A stretch of DNA of 64,000 nucleotides from Halomonas sp. 54_146 (GTDB lineage: Bacteria; Pseudomonadota; Gammaproteobacteria; Pseudomonadales; Halomonadaceae), in assembly GCF_001507855.1 (NCBI RefSeq), contig NZ_LGEN01000019.1, positions 1-64,000 of the forward strand. The letters are read 5' to 3'. Positions 29,105-44,629 of this stretch are shown one piece after another (within the stretch, counting starts at the first letter, position 1; the number at the start of each line of letters is the position of its first letter). The notes beneath the pieces were generated by a model, which ran no database searches, was not told where the DNA came from, and was given only the letters and a program-made list of their open reading frames with translations. Position numbers and translations under genes: made by a program.

Positions 29105-29293
29105 TGTTCTGTTTATAACATCATGAAAAACAAAAGCAAAATGGCATTCATCTGCGAAGTGCTGACTTTTTATTGAAAAATGCTGGTTAAATGAGGTGGG
29201 TAAATAATTTAGATATATAAATCAAATTGTTAAAGAGCTGCGAACCTAACGGGGTTTGGTAAGACGCTTGTGGTTCGCAATTGAGGGAAACTA
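29105..29293 (-). promoter_or_regulatory. CRISPR leader
   Basis: An AT-rich 189-bp stretch between cas2 and the first repeat, in the position of a leader holding the array promoter and integration signals. It contains an 8-bp inverted repeat, TGCGAACC at 29239-29246 and GGTTCGCA at 29272-29279, and A/T runs close to the first repeat. I see no ORF of substance. Exact promoter elements were not identified with confidence. Confidence 0.75.
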
Positions 29294-29584
29294 TTAGAAA
29301 ACTAACGGGCCATTCATATCCAAGGCTGGCTTGGCCCCTATATGTTCGATGCGGTTTTTCCAATTTCTGCCAAGGAAGTAAAATCGAAGGCTATCTACTT
29401 CATCATCAATTAAGTCGATTAAGCGCTGGCGGAAAAGTACCCATTGGTCGGGGTCTACTTCGATTTCAAACACGGAAAACTGTACACGTTGCCCGACATC
29501 CCGGCATGCCTTTGCTACTCGCCTTAGCCTACCTTCACCGCCTTCTGAAGAGGTGCTGACATCGTAACTAACCAGTACCATCAT
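29294..29584 (-). CDS. cas2: CRISPR-associated endonuclease Cas2
   Basis: A 96-residue ferredoxin-fold protein, part of the Cas1-Cas2 spacer integration complex. The start MMVLVSYDVS has the conserved Asp8 after the first strand; then RLRRVAKACRDVGQRVQFSVFEIEVDP and LRFYFLG follow the family pattern. It is the last gene of the cas operon, 18 bp after cas1, and adjoins the leader. Confidence 0.95.
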   Translation of the reverse strand: MMVLVSYDVSTSSEGGEGRLRRVAKACRDVGQRVQFSVFEIEVDPDQWVLFRQRLIDLIDDEVDSLRFYFLGRNWKNRIEHIGAKPALDMNGPLVF

Positions 29585-29602
29585 GGCATTGTCCTCAGGG
29601 TG

Positions 29603-30643
29603 TTATTTCCAAAGGAAAGGTGGGTAAGCATCTAAATCCCCTCTGAGATGGCGAGCCATTAGCTGAGCTTGCAGTATTGGCAGCATGCCTATGGGGGCTT
29701 TTTCATCAATAAATGTATGCAGTAGCTCTTCACGCTTTCGCTCTTGGTAAGCAGTCAGTACCCGTTTGCGGGCATCATCGGTCATAACGACACCATTGCT
29801 TTCAGTAATTTTGAAGTCCTTTTCGCGTAACTGGCGGCGGTTGATAAGTGAAAGGGCTAAGCGATCACCTAGCAATGGGCGGAACTCTTCTGCAAGGTCG
29901 AGTGCAAGGCTTGGGCGCCCTGGGCGATCTCGGTGTAAAAAGCCAACGGCGGGGTCTAAGCCTACGCTTTCTAGTGCTGAACGGCAGTCATGGGTGAGCA
30001 GCGTATAAAGAAACGACAATAAGGCATTAATGCGGTCTCTCGGTGGGCGGCGGTTACGTCCTTTAAACTCAAAAGCATTGCCTTCTTGGCGCACTAATAG
30101 ATTGAATACGCTGAAATATACTTGGGCGGCCTCGCCTTCCAGCCCCCGTAGCTCATTGGTTGTCGCGGGTTGAAGTAAATTACGTGCGATGCGGCTAAGG
30201 CGGTCACGGGCAGCTTCCAGGCGTTGGCGCTCTTGAGGCGGTATTTTGCTGCCATAGTCGCGAATTCCACGGGCGAGAACTGTGCGTTGGTTATGCACTT
30301 TACCAATCAACAGGCTGCTGACTAGGCTCGAACAGGACGTTTCGTTGTCGCTGGTGCGATACTGAGTTCGGCGTAGTAATACATTGCCGGATACAGGGCC
30401 TTCAATACGCGCCAAAAATTTTCCGTAGGGCGACAGGTGGGTGATCGTAACGCCTTGTTCTGCGCAAAATCCCATTAGCGGTGGAGACACCAGCACACGC
30501 CCGAAGCATATAAGTGACTCCAGCATATGAATGGGAAGTCTGGCACGTTCTTTACCTTCTACCTGCATCACAATGTTGGCACCTTCTTTTTTAAGCCAGG
30601 CACCTTCGGTGGTGATGTACAACGAGTTTAATTGACGTCGCAT
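29603..30643 (-). CDS. cas1: CRISPR-associated integrase Cas1 (type I-C)
   Basis: A 346-residue spacer integrase. The C-terminal helical domain retains the metal-binding residues: Glu169 in LRGLEGEAAQVYF, His237 in VGFLHRDRPGR and Asp249 in LALDLAEEFRP. The N-terminal beta domain begins LNSLYITTEGAWLKKEG, as in I-C Cas1. It starts 5 bp after cas4, consistent with Cas4-Cas1-Cas2 acting together in PAM-aware acquisition. Confidence 0.96.
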   Translation of the reverse strand: MRRQLNSLYITTEGAWLKKEGANIVMQVEGKERARLPIHMLESLICFGRVLVSPPLMGFCAEQGVTITHLSPYGKFLARIEGPVSGNVLLRRTQYRTSDNETSCSSLVSSLLIGKVHNQRTVLARGIRDYGSKIPPQERQRLEAARDRLSRIARNLLQPATTNELRGLEGEAAQVYFSVFNLLVRQEGNAFEFKGRNRRPPRDRINALLSFLYTLLTHDCRSALESVGLDPAVGFLHRDRPGRPSLALDLAEEFRPLLGDRLALSLINRRQLREKDFKITESNGVVMTDDARKRVLTAYQERKREELLHTFIDEKAPIGMLPILQAQLMARHLRGDLDAYPPFLWK

Positions 30644-30648
30644 GGGCG

Positions 30649-31287
30649 TTACTCATCCGTAGCATCGAGTTGGCGCGCGAGCCAGCGGCTTGCAGAGCGC
30701 TGTTTGCCAAACACCTGAGGTTGGCAAATATCGACAAGGGAGCAGTGATCACACTTTTTGGCATCGTAAGTAGCAGGCGGTGTCTGCTGCCTATCAAAAA
30801 TAGCGCGGGTTTGCTCTATAATTTGATGAGTTAAAGCGCGCAGAGTGTTATCGAATACGACTTCTTTGCGCCGTCGTGTTTTCCCATAAAAGAGGGCACC
30901 AGAGTCGATGTGGGTATCTAGCATTTCTTCCAGGCAGAGCGCTTGAGCGCAAAGCTGAACCTCGTCTGCGCGGTGCGCTTTAGGCCGCCCACGCTTGTAC
31001 TCAATAGGGCGCACTGTTAGAGGAGATTGACGTTCGTCAAACTCTACAACGTCGGCAATACCGCTTAAGCCTAACTGCTCACTTGCCAAAGGTAATGCCA
31101 TGGACGTGTGTACGCCCCGCCGACGTTGATGCCCCAGCTGATCAGCACGCTCGTGTAACAAGCGGCCTTCTGCGGTGTAGCGGTTCTCTGCCCATTGCTG
31201 TTCTACATGAATTAATGCGCATTGGCGCGGGCAGAACAGCGTATGTTGAAGGGCCGAAAGCGGAATAGGGCGTGCCTCTTCTTCCAT
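30649..31287 (-). CDS. cas4: CRISPR-associated Fe-S nuclease Cas4
   Basis: A 212-residue RecB-like nuclease that trims prespacers and selects PAM and orientation. Candidate cluster cysteines are Cys19 or Cys23 (FCPRQCALIH) and Cys179, Cys182 and Cys188 (CDHCSLVDIC). RecB nuclease residues are visible as Asp79 (GIADVVEFD) and Glu96/Lys98 (IEYKRG). It is 10 bp after cas7. Presence of cas4 fits type I-C. Confidence 0.94.
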   Translation of the reverse strand: MEEEARPIPLSALQHTLFCPRQCALIHVEQQWAENRYTAEGRLLHERADQLGHQRRRGVHTSMALPLASEQLGLSGIADVVEFDERQSPLTVRPIEYKRGRPKAHRADEVQLCAQALCLEEMLDTHIDSGALFYGKTRRRKEVVFDNTLRALTHQIIEQTRAIFDRQQTPPATYDAKKCDHCSLVDICQPQVFGKQRSASRWLARQLDATDE

Positions 31288-31297
31288 GGCAGTTCAC

Positions 31298-32163
31298 CTA
31301 TAAGAGTTCTTTTACGCTTACGCCTGCTGGCAGCGACTCGCGTGCGATGCTGACTTGATAGTCGCTGTAGTGGCGTGCTGGGGTATCTTCTTCCCCTTCG
31401 ACCCGCTGCACTTGCACACTATCAAAGAGTACATGGGCTGGTGCGTTACCCATCGGATGATCATGCTTGAAAACCACTAGTTTACGGGTAGACATCTCAC
31501 CACGCGCTGCAGAGCGATCGTGTTCAAACATATTAATCAGTGAGCGCCAGAGAAGGGCTAAATCGTCTTCAGAAAAGCCGGTGCTTTCAGCTAGCTTCGC
31601 AGAAACATAGCCGTGAACACGGTAAAGGCCATAAGGGATAATGTGCTTACGCCCCATGGTGCGCTCTTTTTCAAGATCCTTTTCGTTGGTAACCGCCATG
31701 CGGGTAATGGAGACTTCCATGGGTACCACTGGGTCGATAGAGCTGGCAAAGGCTACTTGAACCGGGCCGCGTACTTGCCCAGAATTTACCTCGGTGGTCA
31801 TGACTGCGCCGAAGGTGCGCACATCGAAAAAGTTGTTGCACATCCACTCGGTTACTTGGCGCGCTTTTTCTTTTTCTTTGGGTAATTTTTTAGATTCAGG
31901 TTTGATACCTAGTGCTTCATAAGCTTTTTTATGTTGGTTGTTCAGCACTGACTTCTCTTGCATGTAGATGGCATAGCCAGCGTCTTGCTCTTTTTCAAGA
32001 GCGACGTAGTTGCGAATTTTACGTTTTAGGCAAACATCGGTAATAAGCCCTTGATTGGTTTCTGGGTCTAAGCGTGGCAGGTTGCCTGCATCAGGGTCAC
32101 CGTTCGGGTTGCCGTTAGTCACATCAAATAAAAGGACAAATTCGTAGCGGTTAGCAATGGCGC

Positions 32164-32167
<4 letters not shown>
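31298..32167 (-). CDS. cas7: Cascade backbone protein Cas7 (Csd2)
   Basis: A 289-residue RAMP protein forming the crRNA-binding backbone of the I-C Cascade. The family start is clear ([49 protein letters not shown], shown here only as landmarks at residues 6-53), with later VRTFGAVM and [14 protein letters not shown]. It overlaps cas8c by 4 nt (ATGA). Confidence 0.95.
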
Positions 32168-34661
<2,494 letters not shown>

Positions 34662-34678
34662 CTATTAATGTTGTATGT

Positions 34679-36937
34679 TTACCACTGTAAGCTTTCGGCT
34701 TGCATAAAGGTTGGGTCGCTCCAGTTCAACCCTAGCGCATCGTGGTAGAGGTCTTCATTGACCAGCAGCATGAATTGGTCATTAAATTTATCCGGCTCGA
34801 TAGGTGCAATGGCACCGACTTTTTCCAGGGCTCTAAAGCCGTTATGAGGCACTTGTACGGTATAGAGCTGAAGTTTACGGGCAATTCCGCCAGGGCTTGT
34901 GGCAAAGGCGAGTTCTTTAATCGCTATGCGTGCGTCAGCGTCTCTGGGAATAATGACACTGCGTTGATTGTTGTCGATGAGGCGAAATTTCTTTTCGAGG
35001 GTTTCAAAGGGCAGTCCATCAAGCCCACTTTTTTCTATCAGCGAGAGCAATTGGTGTTTATCGAGTTGATCCGACCCTTGCTGCCAGTAAAGCAGTTTGA
35101 AATATGTCTCTATCGCGTCAAGCGAAAGCGGGTCGTGACCATGCTGGCGTAGCACTTCACGGGTGGCTTGGGCGAACTGTTTTAGCTCGGGCGGTGGTGC
35201 CCACTCTTCATTGGCGGTTGCAAAAATACGTACTTCGCTTTCTTCTGGAGTCCGCTTACCTTCACGGTTGCAGCGACCTGCTGCCTGGGCGATGGAGTCT
35301 AGCCCCGCTTCAGCGCGCAATACCCTTGGGAAATCCACATCGACACCGGCTTCTATTAGCGACGTAGATACAACGCGACATGGTTGGTCTGCTTTAAGTG
35401 CTTCACGAATATGGTGCAATACTTGCCGCCGATGAACGGCGCACATGGCGGTAGTCAGGTGAAAAGCACCTGGCTGATCGGCGATGGATTCGTATAAGGC
35501 CTTGGCATGGCGCCGGTTATTGACGATGCAAAGCGCTTGTTCGAGGTCTAAAAGTTCGTCGCGTAATTGAGCGTCATCTAAGCTGCCAATATGCTTTACA
35601 GACACACGTTTTAAATCTCGATACAGCTTTTTTGGGTCGGGGGCTAATTCCTCAACGCCTTTGAACCCACCGGCGAAGCTGTGCTCTGTATCATCGGTTT
35701 CAATGAGTGCTGGTTGGGTAGCGGTGCAGAGCATAATACTCGTGTGATAATTCTGCGCGAGTTCATCCAATGCGGTAACACTTGGGCGTAGCAAGGGCAG
35801 GGGCATTGTCTGGGCTTCGTCCAAAATCACGACACTGCGGGCAATATTGTGTAGCTTACGGCAGCGCGATGTCTTGGCGGCAAATAGGCTTTCCAGGAAC
35901 TGCACGGATGTCGTCACGATAATCGGCGCATCCCAGTTTTCACTATCGCGTCTGAGTTTATCGAGGCTCGTTTTGTCGCCCTTTGACGCTTTTTCAGCAT
36001 CGAAGGTGCTGTGGTGTTCGAGAACTGCTTCCGCGCCATATTTGCCCAGCGCATGCCGAAATACCGCAGCGTTTTGCTCAACAATGCTGGTAAATGGGAT
36101 CACGTAGATGACGCGATCCATACCGTGGATGATTGCGTGATCCAATGCGAAGGCGAGGGAGGCCAGGGTTTTTCCACCGCCAGTGGGCACCGTGAGGCTG
36201 AAACAGCCGGGTCTCATTTCCGCTTTGTTGCGTACTTCACGCAGAATATGCCCGCGTATCTTATTAATCCCTTTTTTGGTGTCGAAAGTATCTAGGTGTT
36301 GATTGAGCGCTTCGCGAAGAAGCTTTAAAGAAGGGCCACCGCCACGACGCTGGACTAAGCCGGTTTCGTGTTTGGCGTAGAAGGTTTCGGTATCAATATA
36401 GTCTGCATCGACTAAACAAGAGAAAAGCATTCTGGTGAGAAACGCGAGCTGAAAGAAAGCACGTTCTGGAAGTTGGGTGAATGAGCTTGGGGGACTTGGC
36501 TCTTCTGGCAAAGTGAGTGCATCTTGCCAAGCGTTGTCTAGCGCGGGAATATCGGCTTTGAGGCGCTCACTAAGAGAGGAACGTTCACCCGAGTCACGGC
36601 CATTGGCAAGACCAGCATGGTGACCTGCAATACAGTAGGCAAGCACTTCAGCCATTCCTTTATTGTATTGTTGTTTGGCCACAATGGCGCCAGCAGTGGA
36701 ATGGTCAACTCGTTCAGGAGCGCCTTCCAGCCGTCGTTGAAAAGGCGCACTGTATTTGCCTAAATCGTGTAAAAGTCCCGCTGCATAGCCAGCATCTGCC
36801 ATCCCGAAGCGTTCAGCGCGCGTTGCTGCCATTTCGGCGACACACTTTAAATGGCTGTCTAGCGTTTGCCACAATTGCTTGTTAGTTTCTGGAAGCGAAT
36901 GAGCATAAAAGGCAGGCGTTTTGGATGGCATTGGCAT
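34679..36937 (-). CDS. cas3: CRISPR nuclease-helicase Cas3 (type I-C)
   Basis: A 752-residue effector that unwinds and degrades Cascade-marked DNA. The HD nuclease domain has His57-Asp58 (LLHDLGKYS), His106-His107 (AGHHAGL) and Asp177/Asp179 (CLVDADYID). The SF2 helicase shows Walker A PTGGGKT at 251-257, DEAQ at 373-376, TATQP near 404 and motif VI QAAGRCNR at 550-557. All appear intact. It leads the cas operon; the 202-bp gap to serS (36938-37139) should hold divergent promoters. Confidence 0.96.
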   Translation of the reverse strand: MPMPSKTPAFYAHSLPETNKQLWQTLDSHLKCVAEMAATRAERFGMADAGYAAGLLHDLGKYSAPFQRRLEGAPERVDHSTAGAIVAKQQYNKGMAEVLAYCIAGHHAGLANGRDSGERSSLSERLKADIPALDNAWQDALTLPEEPSPPSSFTQLPERAFFQLAFLTRMLFSCLVDADYIDTETFYAKHETGLVQRRGGGPSLKLLREALNQHLDTFDTKKGINKIRGHILREVRNKAEMRPGCFSLTVPTGGGKTLASLAFALDHAIIHGMDRVIYVIPFTSIVEQNAAVFRHALGKYGAEAVLEHHSTFDAEKASKGDKTSLDKLRRDSENWDAPIIVTTSVQFLESLFAAKTSRCRKLHNIARSVVILDEAQTMPLPLLRPSVTALDELAQNYHTSIMLCTATQPALIETDDTEHSFAGGFKGVEELAPDPKKLYRDLKRVSVKHIGSLDDAQLRDELLDLEQALCIVNNRRHAKALYESIADQPGAFHLTTAMCAVHRRQVLHHIREALKADQPCRVVSTSLIEAGVDVDFPRVLRAEAGLDSIAQAAGRCNREGKRTPEESEVRIFATANEEWAPPPELKQFAQATREVLRQHGHDPLSLDAIETYFKLLYWQQGSDQLDKHQLLSLIEKSGLDGLPFETLEKKFRLIDNNQRSVIIPRDADARIAIKELAFATSPGGIARKLQLYTVQVPHNGFRALEKVGAIAPIEPDKFNDQFMLLVNEDLYHDALGLNWSDPTFMQAESLQW

Positions 36938-37076
36938 GGCTCATCATGATTAATAATCTAGTTACCTTAGCCTTAAAATAACCCTTTTATCCATAGCAAA
37001 AGGCTTACCCCGTGTAAGCTATTGCTTACCCTCACACTCTAGCCATAGCCCCCCAAGGCGCTTTTGCCTACAATAG

Positions 37077-39273
<2,197 letters not shown>

Positions 39274-39473
39274 TGGCTTCCTTAGTGAGCGGGCAGTCGT
39301 GCTGCAAAGTTAAAAGCGGTTTCAATCAGCTAGGCAGACGCTGTTTGGAAGCGTAATCGAAAAGAAGGTTCAGCAGGCAAGAGTAGACGCTGGCCGGTTG
39401 CTTACTATTTGCATGGTTTGTGCAATATGGCGATTGCAGCCATTATAGATGGATAACGTTCTAGGGAAGGGTT

Positions 39474-40577
39474 ATGACGAAGTTATCGGACGATAATTAC
39501 CGCAGTGTTCCACTCAATGCCACGCTGGCGCTTGCGGCGCTGGTGGTGATTATTGCGGGAATGAAGGTGGGTGCAGACTTGCTAGTGCCGTTGCTGCTGG
39601 CGACCTTTATCGCGGTTGTGTGCACCTCCCCCGTGCAATGGCTGAACCGCATTGGTTTAAGCATGCGGATGTCGGCATTTTTAACATTAATGGTCTTGCT
39701 GGGGTTTTTATCGCTGATTGGCCTGCTGGTGGTAAATAGCTTCAGTATCTTTGTGGCCGCGTTGCCAGAGATAGAATCGCGGCTTTACGAACAGTATTGG
39801 AACATGCTCAATGCGCTCTCTTCACGGGGGCTGGCGATCAATCCTGATCAGATTAACTCGCTCTTTGAAACGGAGGATGGCGGCTCTTGGATGCCGGCGC
39901 TATTGGGCCAGCTTGGCAACTTCTTCATGCAAAGCATCATTGTTGGGTTGCTGGTTATTTTCATGCTGTTTGAAACGCTGAACGTGCGTGAAAAAGTCTC
40001 TCGTGCGCTGGAAAACCCTGCCCCTAGCTTGAAGCGCTTTAGTGAGTTTAGTGTAACGCTGAAGCGCTATCTGGCCGTTAAAACAGCGATTAGCTTGGCA
40101 ACGGGCGCGTTGGTGTGGCTCTCTTGTATGGTTGTTGGGGTGGATTTTCCGCTGCTGTGGGGCGTGTTAGCGTTTGCGCTTAACTTTATCCCCAACATTG
40201 GTTCTGCGTTGGCGGCAATTCCGCCCGTACTGTTGCTATTGGTTGCCCAGGATGGCGGTGCTTTTCAGGCGTTGTTGCTGGCCTCTGCTTATTTGGTGAT
40301 CAACTTTGTGCTCGGTAATTTGATCGAGCCGAGGATAATGGGACAGGCGCTGGGGCTTTCCACCTTTGTAGCCTTTTTATCGCTGGTGGTGTGGGGCTGG
40401 ATTTTTGGGGCGGCGGGGATGCTGCTTTCGGTAGTGCTGACCATGACGCTGAAAATAGCCTTGGATAGCCACCCGCAAACACGTTGGATCGCTAGGTTGC
40501 TAGGGCCTGGTAAGCGTCGCGTGAAAGATAGTCGGGCTAGTGACGCAAGCCTGCCGCCTTGGAAACGTAAAAACTAA
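39474..40577 (+). CDS. AI-2E family transporter (PerM/YdiK type)
   Basis: A 367-residue inner-membrane permease with about eight hydrophobic segments: three near residues 13-90, then an amphipathic middle, then a block from about 155 with ALNFIPNIGSALAAIPPVLLLL and VLGNLIEPRIMGQALGLSTFVAFLSLVVWGWIFG (landmarks), the family hallmark. Family members export autoinducer-2 or act as Na+/H+ antiporters in halophiles; the substrate here cannot be told from sequence. It is followed by a strong terminator. Confidence 0.85.
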   Translation: MTKLSDDNYRSVPLNATLALAALVVIIAGMKVGADLLVPLLLATFIAVVCTSPVQWLNRIGLSMRMSAFLTLMVLLGFLSLIGLLVVNSFSIFVAALPEIESRLYEQYWNMLNALSSRGLAINPDQINSLFETEDGGSWMPALLGQLGNFFMQSIIVGLLVIFMLFETLNVREKVSRALENPAPSLKRFSEFSVTLKRYLAVKTAISLATGALVWLSCMVVGVDFPLLWGVLAFALNFIPNIGSALAAIPPVLLLLVAQDGGAFQALLLASAYLVINFVLGNLIEPRIMGQALGLSTFVAFLSLVVWGWIFGAAGMLLSVVLTMTLKIALDSHPQTRWIARLLGPGKRRVKDSRASDASLPPWKRKN

Positions 40578-40593
40578 TGACAGCCAAACGAGT

Positions 40594-40626
40594 ACAGCCG
40601 CCGACAAGGTCGGCGGCTGTATTATT
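40594..40626 (+). terminator. Rho-independent terminator between the AI-2E permease gene and trxA
   Basis: A perfect 12-bp stem (ACAGCCGCCGAC at 40594-40605, complement at 40609-40620) with a 3-base loop is followed by ATTATT. The stem is symmetric and may serve both converging genes. Confidence 0.85.
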
Positions 40627-40657
40627 AACGATCAGGGGCAGGGGTTAGGCGCAGTCA

Positions 40658-40981
40658 TCACGCATTTTGTTCGATGAACTGCGTCAGCTGTGATTTAGAT
40701 TGCGCGCCAACCAAAGAAGCAACTTTGGTGCCGGATTTAAACAGCATGACGGTAGGTACACCGCGCACGCCTTGTTCGGCGGCGATTTCAGGTGCGTCGT
40801 CAACATTGACGCTAACCACTTTCAGGCTGTCCTGACGTTCAGCGGCTACTTCATCAACGACCGGGGCCATCACTTTGCATGGGCCACACCAGGGCGCCCA
40901 GAATTTCATTAGCACTGGCTGTTCAGCGTTGAGGACTTCTTGCTCAAAATTGGCGTTGGTGACATCAACATTATTAGCCAT
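40658..40981 (-). CDS. trxA: thioredoxin
   Basis: A 107-residue thioredoxin with the redox motif FWAPWCGPCK (Cys32, Cys35), the conserved Asp-containing strand VLMKFW and cis-Pro in VRGVPTVMLFKSG. It reduces cytoplasmic disulfides and is the electron donor to PAPS reductase, whose gene cysH lies 1.4 kb away. It is a single-gene unit with GGGAGAAGCAA as RBS. Confidence 0.96.
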   Translation of the reverse strand: MANNVDVTNANFEQEVLNAEQPVLMKFWAPWCGPCKVMAPVVDEVAAERQDSLKVVSVNVDDAPEIAAEQGVRGVPTVMLFKSGTKVASLVGAQSKSQLTQFIEQNA

Positions 40982-42304
<1,323 letters not shown>

Positions 42305-42324
42305 GGCTTGGTGGCGTTAATGCT

Positions 42325-42371
42325 GTCGTTATGCAGTTAATATTGTAGTTAATCGTGCAGTTAATGTTGCC
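42325..42371. repeat. imperfect tandem repeat GCAGTTAATNTTG
   Basis: Between the converging cysB and cysH genes, the word AGTTAAT occurs three times within 40 bp, twice as GCAGTTAAT followed by ATTGT or GTTGC. It is one of the window's many short tandem duplications. Confidence 0.65.
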
Positions 42372-42372
42372 G

Positions 42373-43002
42373 CTAGTGCTGTAAATGCAGCCCACATTCG
42401 CGCTTATCTTCCACCTTGGTGGGGTCGAAGTAGTCGAAATTATTGGGCAGGTGGTGCGCCTGTAGGTACTGGTACATCTCTTTCGCGCTCCACTGCAGCA
42501 GTGGGGCGACCTTCAGCAGGCCATCGCTGTTACGGCTCACTGGCTGCATTTTGGCACGTTCAGGGGTATCTTCAGCGCGCAGTGCGGTAAACCAGACGTC
42601 GGGCTGCATTTGGCGTAGCGCACGCTCAAAAGGCTCAATTTTGACTTCTTGGGTAAAGGCCGCGTGGCGAGGGTCGTCGATGCCAGGCATTGCGCCTTCC
42701 AGCGCTTCGCGGTGGGCGCGGGTGCGCTGGGGCACAAAGCTTACTATGTTCAGGTTGAGCTGTTTAATCACTGCGTCGGCAAATTGATAGGTCGCTTCAG
42801 TGTTGTAGCCGCTGTCCATCCACACAATGGGAATGTCCGGGCGCACCTGGCTCACCATATGCAGAATTACCGCCTCAAAAGGGCGAAAGTTGGTGGTGCA
42901 AATCGGCCGTGCGCCTTGTGCCAGCGCCCACTCAATCAAGCCTTGCGGGTTTTTAGCACTGTTGGCAAATTCGTTATTAATCGCTTCAAGCTCTGAGGAC
43001 AT
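42373..43002 (-). CDS. cysH: phosphoadenosine phosphosulfate (PAPS) reductase
   Basis: A 209-residue PAPS/APS reductase family enzyme reducing activated sulfate to sulfite with thioredoxin. The PP-loop region is CTTNFRPFEAVILHM, followed by IVWMDSGYNTEATYQF; the catalytic cysteine is Cys203 in the C-terminal ECGLH. It lacks the extra CC...C-x2-C pairs that mark Fe-S APS reductases, so PAPS is the likely substrate. GGAGGCAAC is the RBS. A 16-bp motif shared with cysP lies 83 bp upstream. Confidence 0.9.
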   Translation of the reverse strand: MSSELEAINNEFANSAKNPQGLIEWALAQGARPICTTNFRPFEAVILHMVSQVRPDIPIVWMDSGYNTEATYQFADAVIKQLNLNIVSFVPQRTRAHREALEGAMPGIDDPRHAAFTQEVKIEPFERALRQMQPDVWFTALRAEDTPERAKMQPVSRNSDGLLKVAPLLQWSAKEMYQYLQAHHLPNNFDYFDPTKVEDKRECGLHLQH

Positions 43003-43084
43003 GTTGCCTCCTATTCGGGTGTAGAGTCATGATTGCTAGGCTACCAAACCCAGACCCTGACCCCCCAATACCGTTTAGTTAGGC

Positions 43085-43100
43085 TTTTATATTCCTTTTT
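43085..43100 (-). promoter_or_regulatory. candidate CysB site upstream of cysH
   Basis: TTTTATATTCCTTTTT, identical to the string upstream of cysP except for one base, begins 83 bp upstream of the cysH start in the same orientation relative to the gene. The second half-site (AGAATAT at cysP) is weaker here. Role in CysB activation is inference. Confidence 0.55.
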
Positions 43101-43119
43101 GATTTAGAAGATGTGCTTC

Positions 43120-44508
43120 TTATTCCAAAGCGCTAATAAGGTGGCGAATTTTATCCAGTGTCTCGGCGTACTCTTCGTCCGCTTGGGAGTCGGCTACTAA
43201 GCCCCCGCCGCCCCACACATGCAGCCTTCCTGCCTCGGCCACCATGGTGCGAATGGCAATAGAGGTATCCATGCTGCCGCGCACGTCTATATAGCCTAAG
43301 CTGCCGCAATATACGCTGCGCTGACAGGGCTCCAGTTCATCGATGATCTGCATCGCGCGAATTTTAGGTGCGCCGGTAATCGAACCCCCAGGAAACGCCG
43401 CTTCAAGCAGTGCCAGTGGGCTGTAAGCTTTGGCCAGCGTTCCCCGCACGACGCTAACCAGATGATGTACGTTCGGGTAGCTTTCCAGCTGACACAATTG
43501 CGGCACGCGAATGGTGCCAGGCTGGCAAACGCGGCCTAAATCATTGCGTAGCAAGTCGACAATCATCACGTTTTCAGCGCGGTCTTTGGCGCTGCACAGC
43601 AATTGCTCTGCCAGCGCGCGATCTTCCTCAGGGGTTTTGCCACGTGGGCGGGTGCCTTTAATCGGCCGTGTTTCAACCTCTCTATTGCGGCATTGAATAA
43701 ACCGCTCAGGCGACAGCGAGAGTACGGCCTTGTCGCCCCAGGCCATAAAGCCTGAGAAGGGCGTGGGGGTCGCTTTTCGCAACTGTAGGTACGCCTGCCA
43801 CTCCTCTCCTTGGTAATCGGCATAAAAGCGCTGCGCCAAGTTAATTTGGTAGCAGTCACCCGCCCGAATATAACGTTGTACGGCATCAAAGCGCTCAACG
43901 TATTGGTCACGGCTCAGCTCAGCCTGAAAAGGGCCTTTTAGCGTAAAAGACGGGCTAAAAGAAAGCGCCTGTGTTGACTGTACTGGCGCTTCAGCCAGCC
44001 AGCCTGCTACCTGCTCACGACGCTCCGCTGTAGCGATTAACCACGCCTGGTGCGTTTTGTGGTCCAGCGTAATGCACCAGTCGTAAAGCCCTAGCCGCGC
44101 TTGTGGAAGCGTAACCGTACTGGCTTGAAGGCTTGGCGTAGCGGCGGTATGGCGGGCTAAATCGTAGCCCCAGTAGCCCATCAACCCGCCAAGAAAAGGC
44201 AGTTCACTGGGCGCATCAGGGATATCAAGCTGATCCAACAGCCATTGCTGCAGGCCAAATATATCGTTGGCCAAGTGTGCCGGGGGGCTAAGCTGACCTG
44301 AGGCAATATTCGCCTCAATATTCGCCTCACCATCAAGAGCCACTTCTAGCGTAGCGAGTGGGTCGCTGCTAATAATGTCAAAGCGGCCAGTCGCAATAGG
44401 TCGGCCGCTATCCAGTAGCACCGCACCTGGACGGGCACGCAGGCAGGCGAACAATCCCAATGGGTCTGGTGAGTAGGGCAGGGCAGTGATCGTTAACGCC
44501 TTGGACAT
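43120..44508 (-). CDS. pabB: aminodeoxychorismate synthase component I
   Basis: A chorismate-binding enzyme of about 462 residues from ATG 44508 (480 if an upstream in-frame ATG at 44562 is used; neither has a good RBS). It makes 4-amino-4-deoxychorismate for folate. Motifs: YSPDPLGLFA near the start, GLMGYWGYDLARH, YIRAGDCYQINLAQRF (the DCYQVN-type signature that separates PabB from TrpE), RPIKGTRPRGKTPEED, IVDLLRNDLGRV and FPGGSITGAPKIRAMQIIDELE. A 12-bp duplication gives EANI-EANI at about residues 60-67. No pabA is nearby; TrpG may serve both. Confidence 0.92.
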   Translation of the reverse strand: MSKALTITALPYSPDPLGLFACLRARPGAVLLDSGRPIATGRFDIISSDPLATLEVALDGEANIEANIASGQLSPPAHLANDIFGLQQWLLDQLDIPDAPSELPFLGGLMGYWGYDLARHTAATPSLQASTVTLPQARLGLYDWCITLDHKTHQAWLIATAERREQVAGWLAEAPVQSTQALSFSPSFTLKGPFQAELSRDQYVERFDAVQRYIRAGDCYQINLAQRFYADYQGEEWQAYLQLRKATPTPFSGFMAWGDKAVLSLSPERFIQCRNREVETRPIKGTRPRGKTPEEDRALAEQLLCSAKDRAENVMIVDLLRNDLGRVCQPGTIRVPQLCQLESYPNVHHLVSVVRGTLAKAYSPLALLEAAFPGGSITGAPKIRAMQIIDELEPCQRSVYCGSLGYIDVRGSMDTSIAIRTMVAEAGRLHVWGGGGLVADSQADEEYAETLDKIRHLISALE

Positions 44509-44629
44509 GAAGAAAACGCCTAGCCAGTGAAGGGCGTGACATTTTAGAGGGGCTTCAACCATGACACCAGTGCTACTCGGAAGCCTTTACCGCTTGCTAG
44601 CGTTACGTTAGGCGCTCACAACGGCTTGA

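Noticed and set aside
26000..29118. Many ORFs of 60-160 codons across the array on both strands, with repeating RPARGVRIET, APRPGRADRN, SIRTPRAGRD or FYPHAPGGAR segments
   Set aside because: They are translations of the 33-bp CRISPR repeats; the varying parts are spacers. No RBS and no conserved protein.
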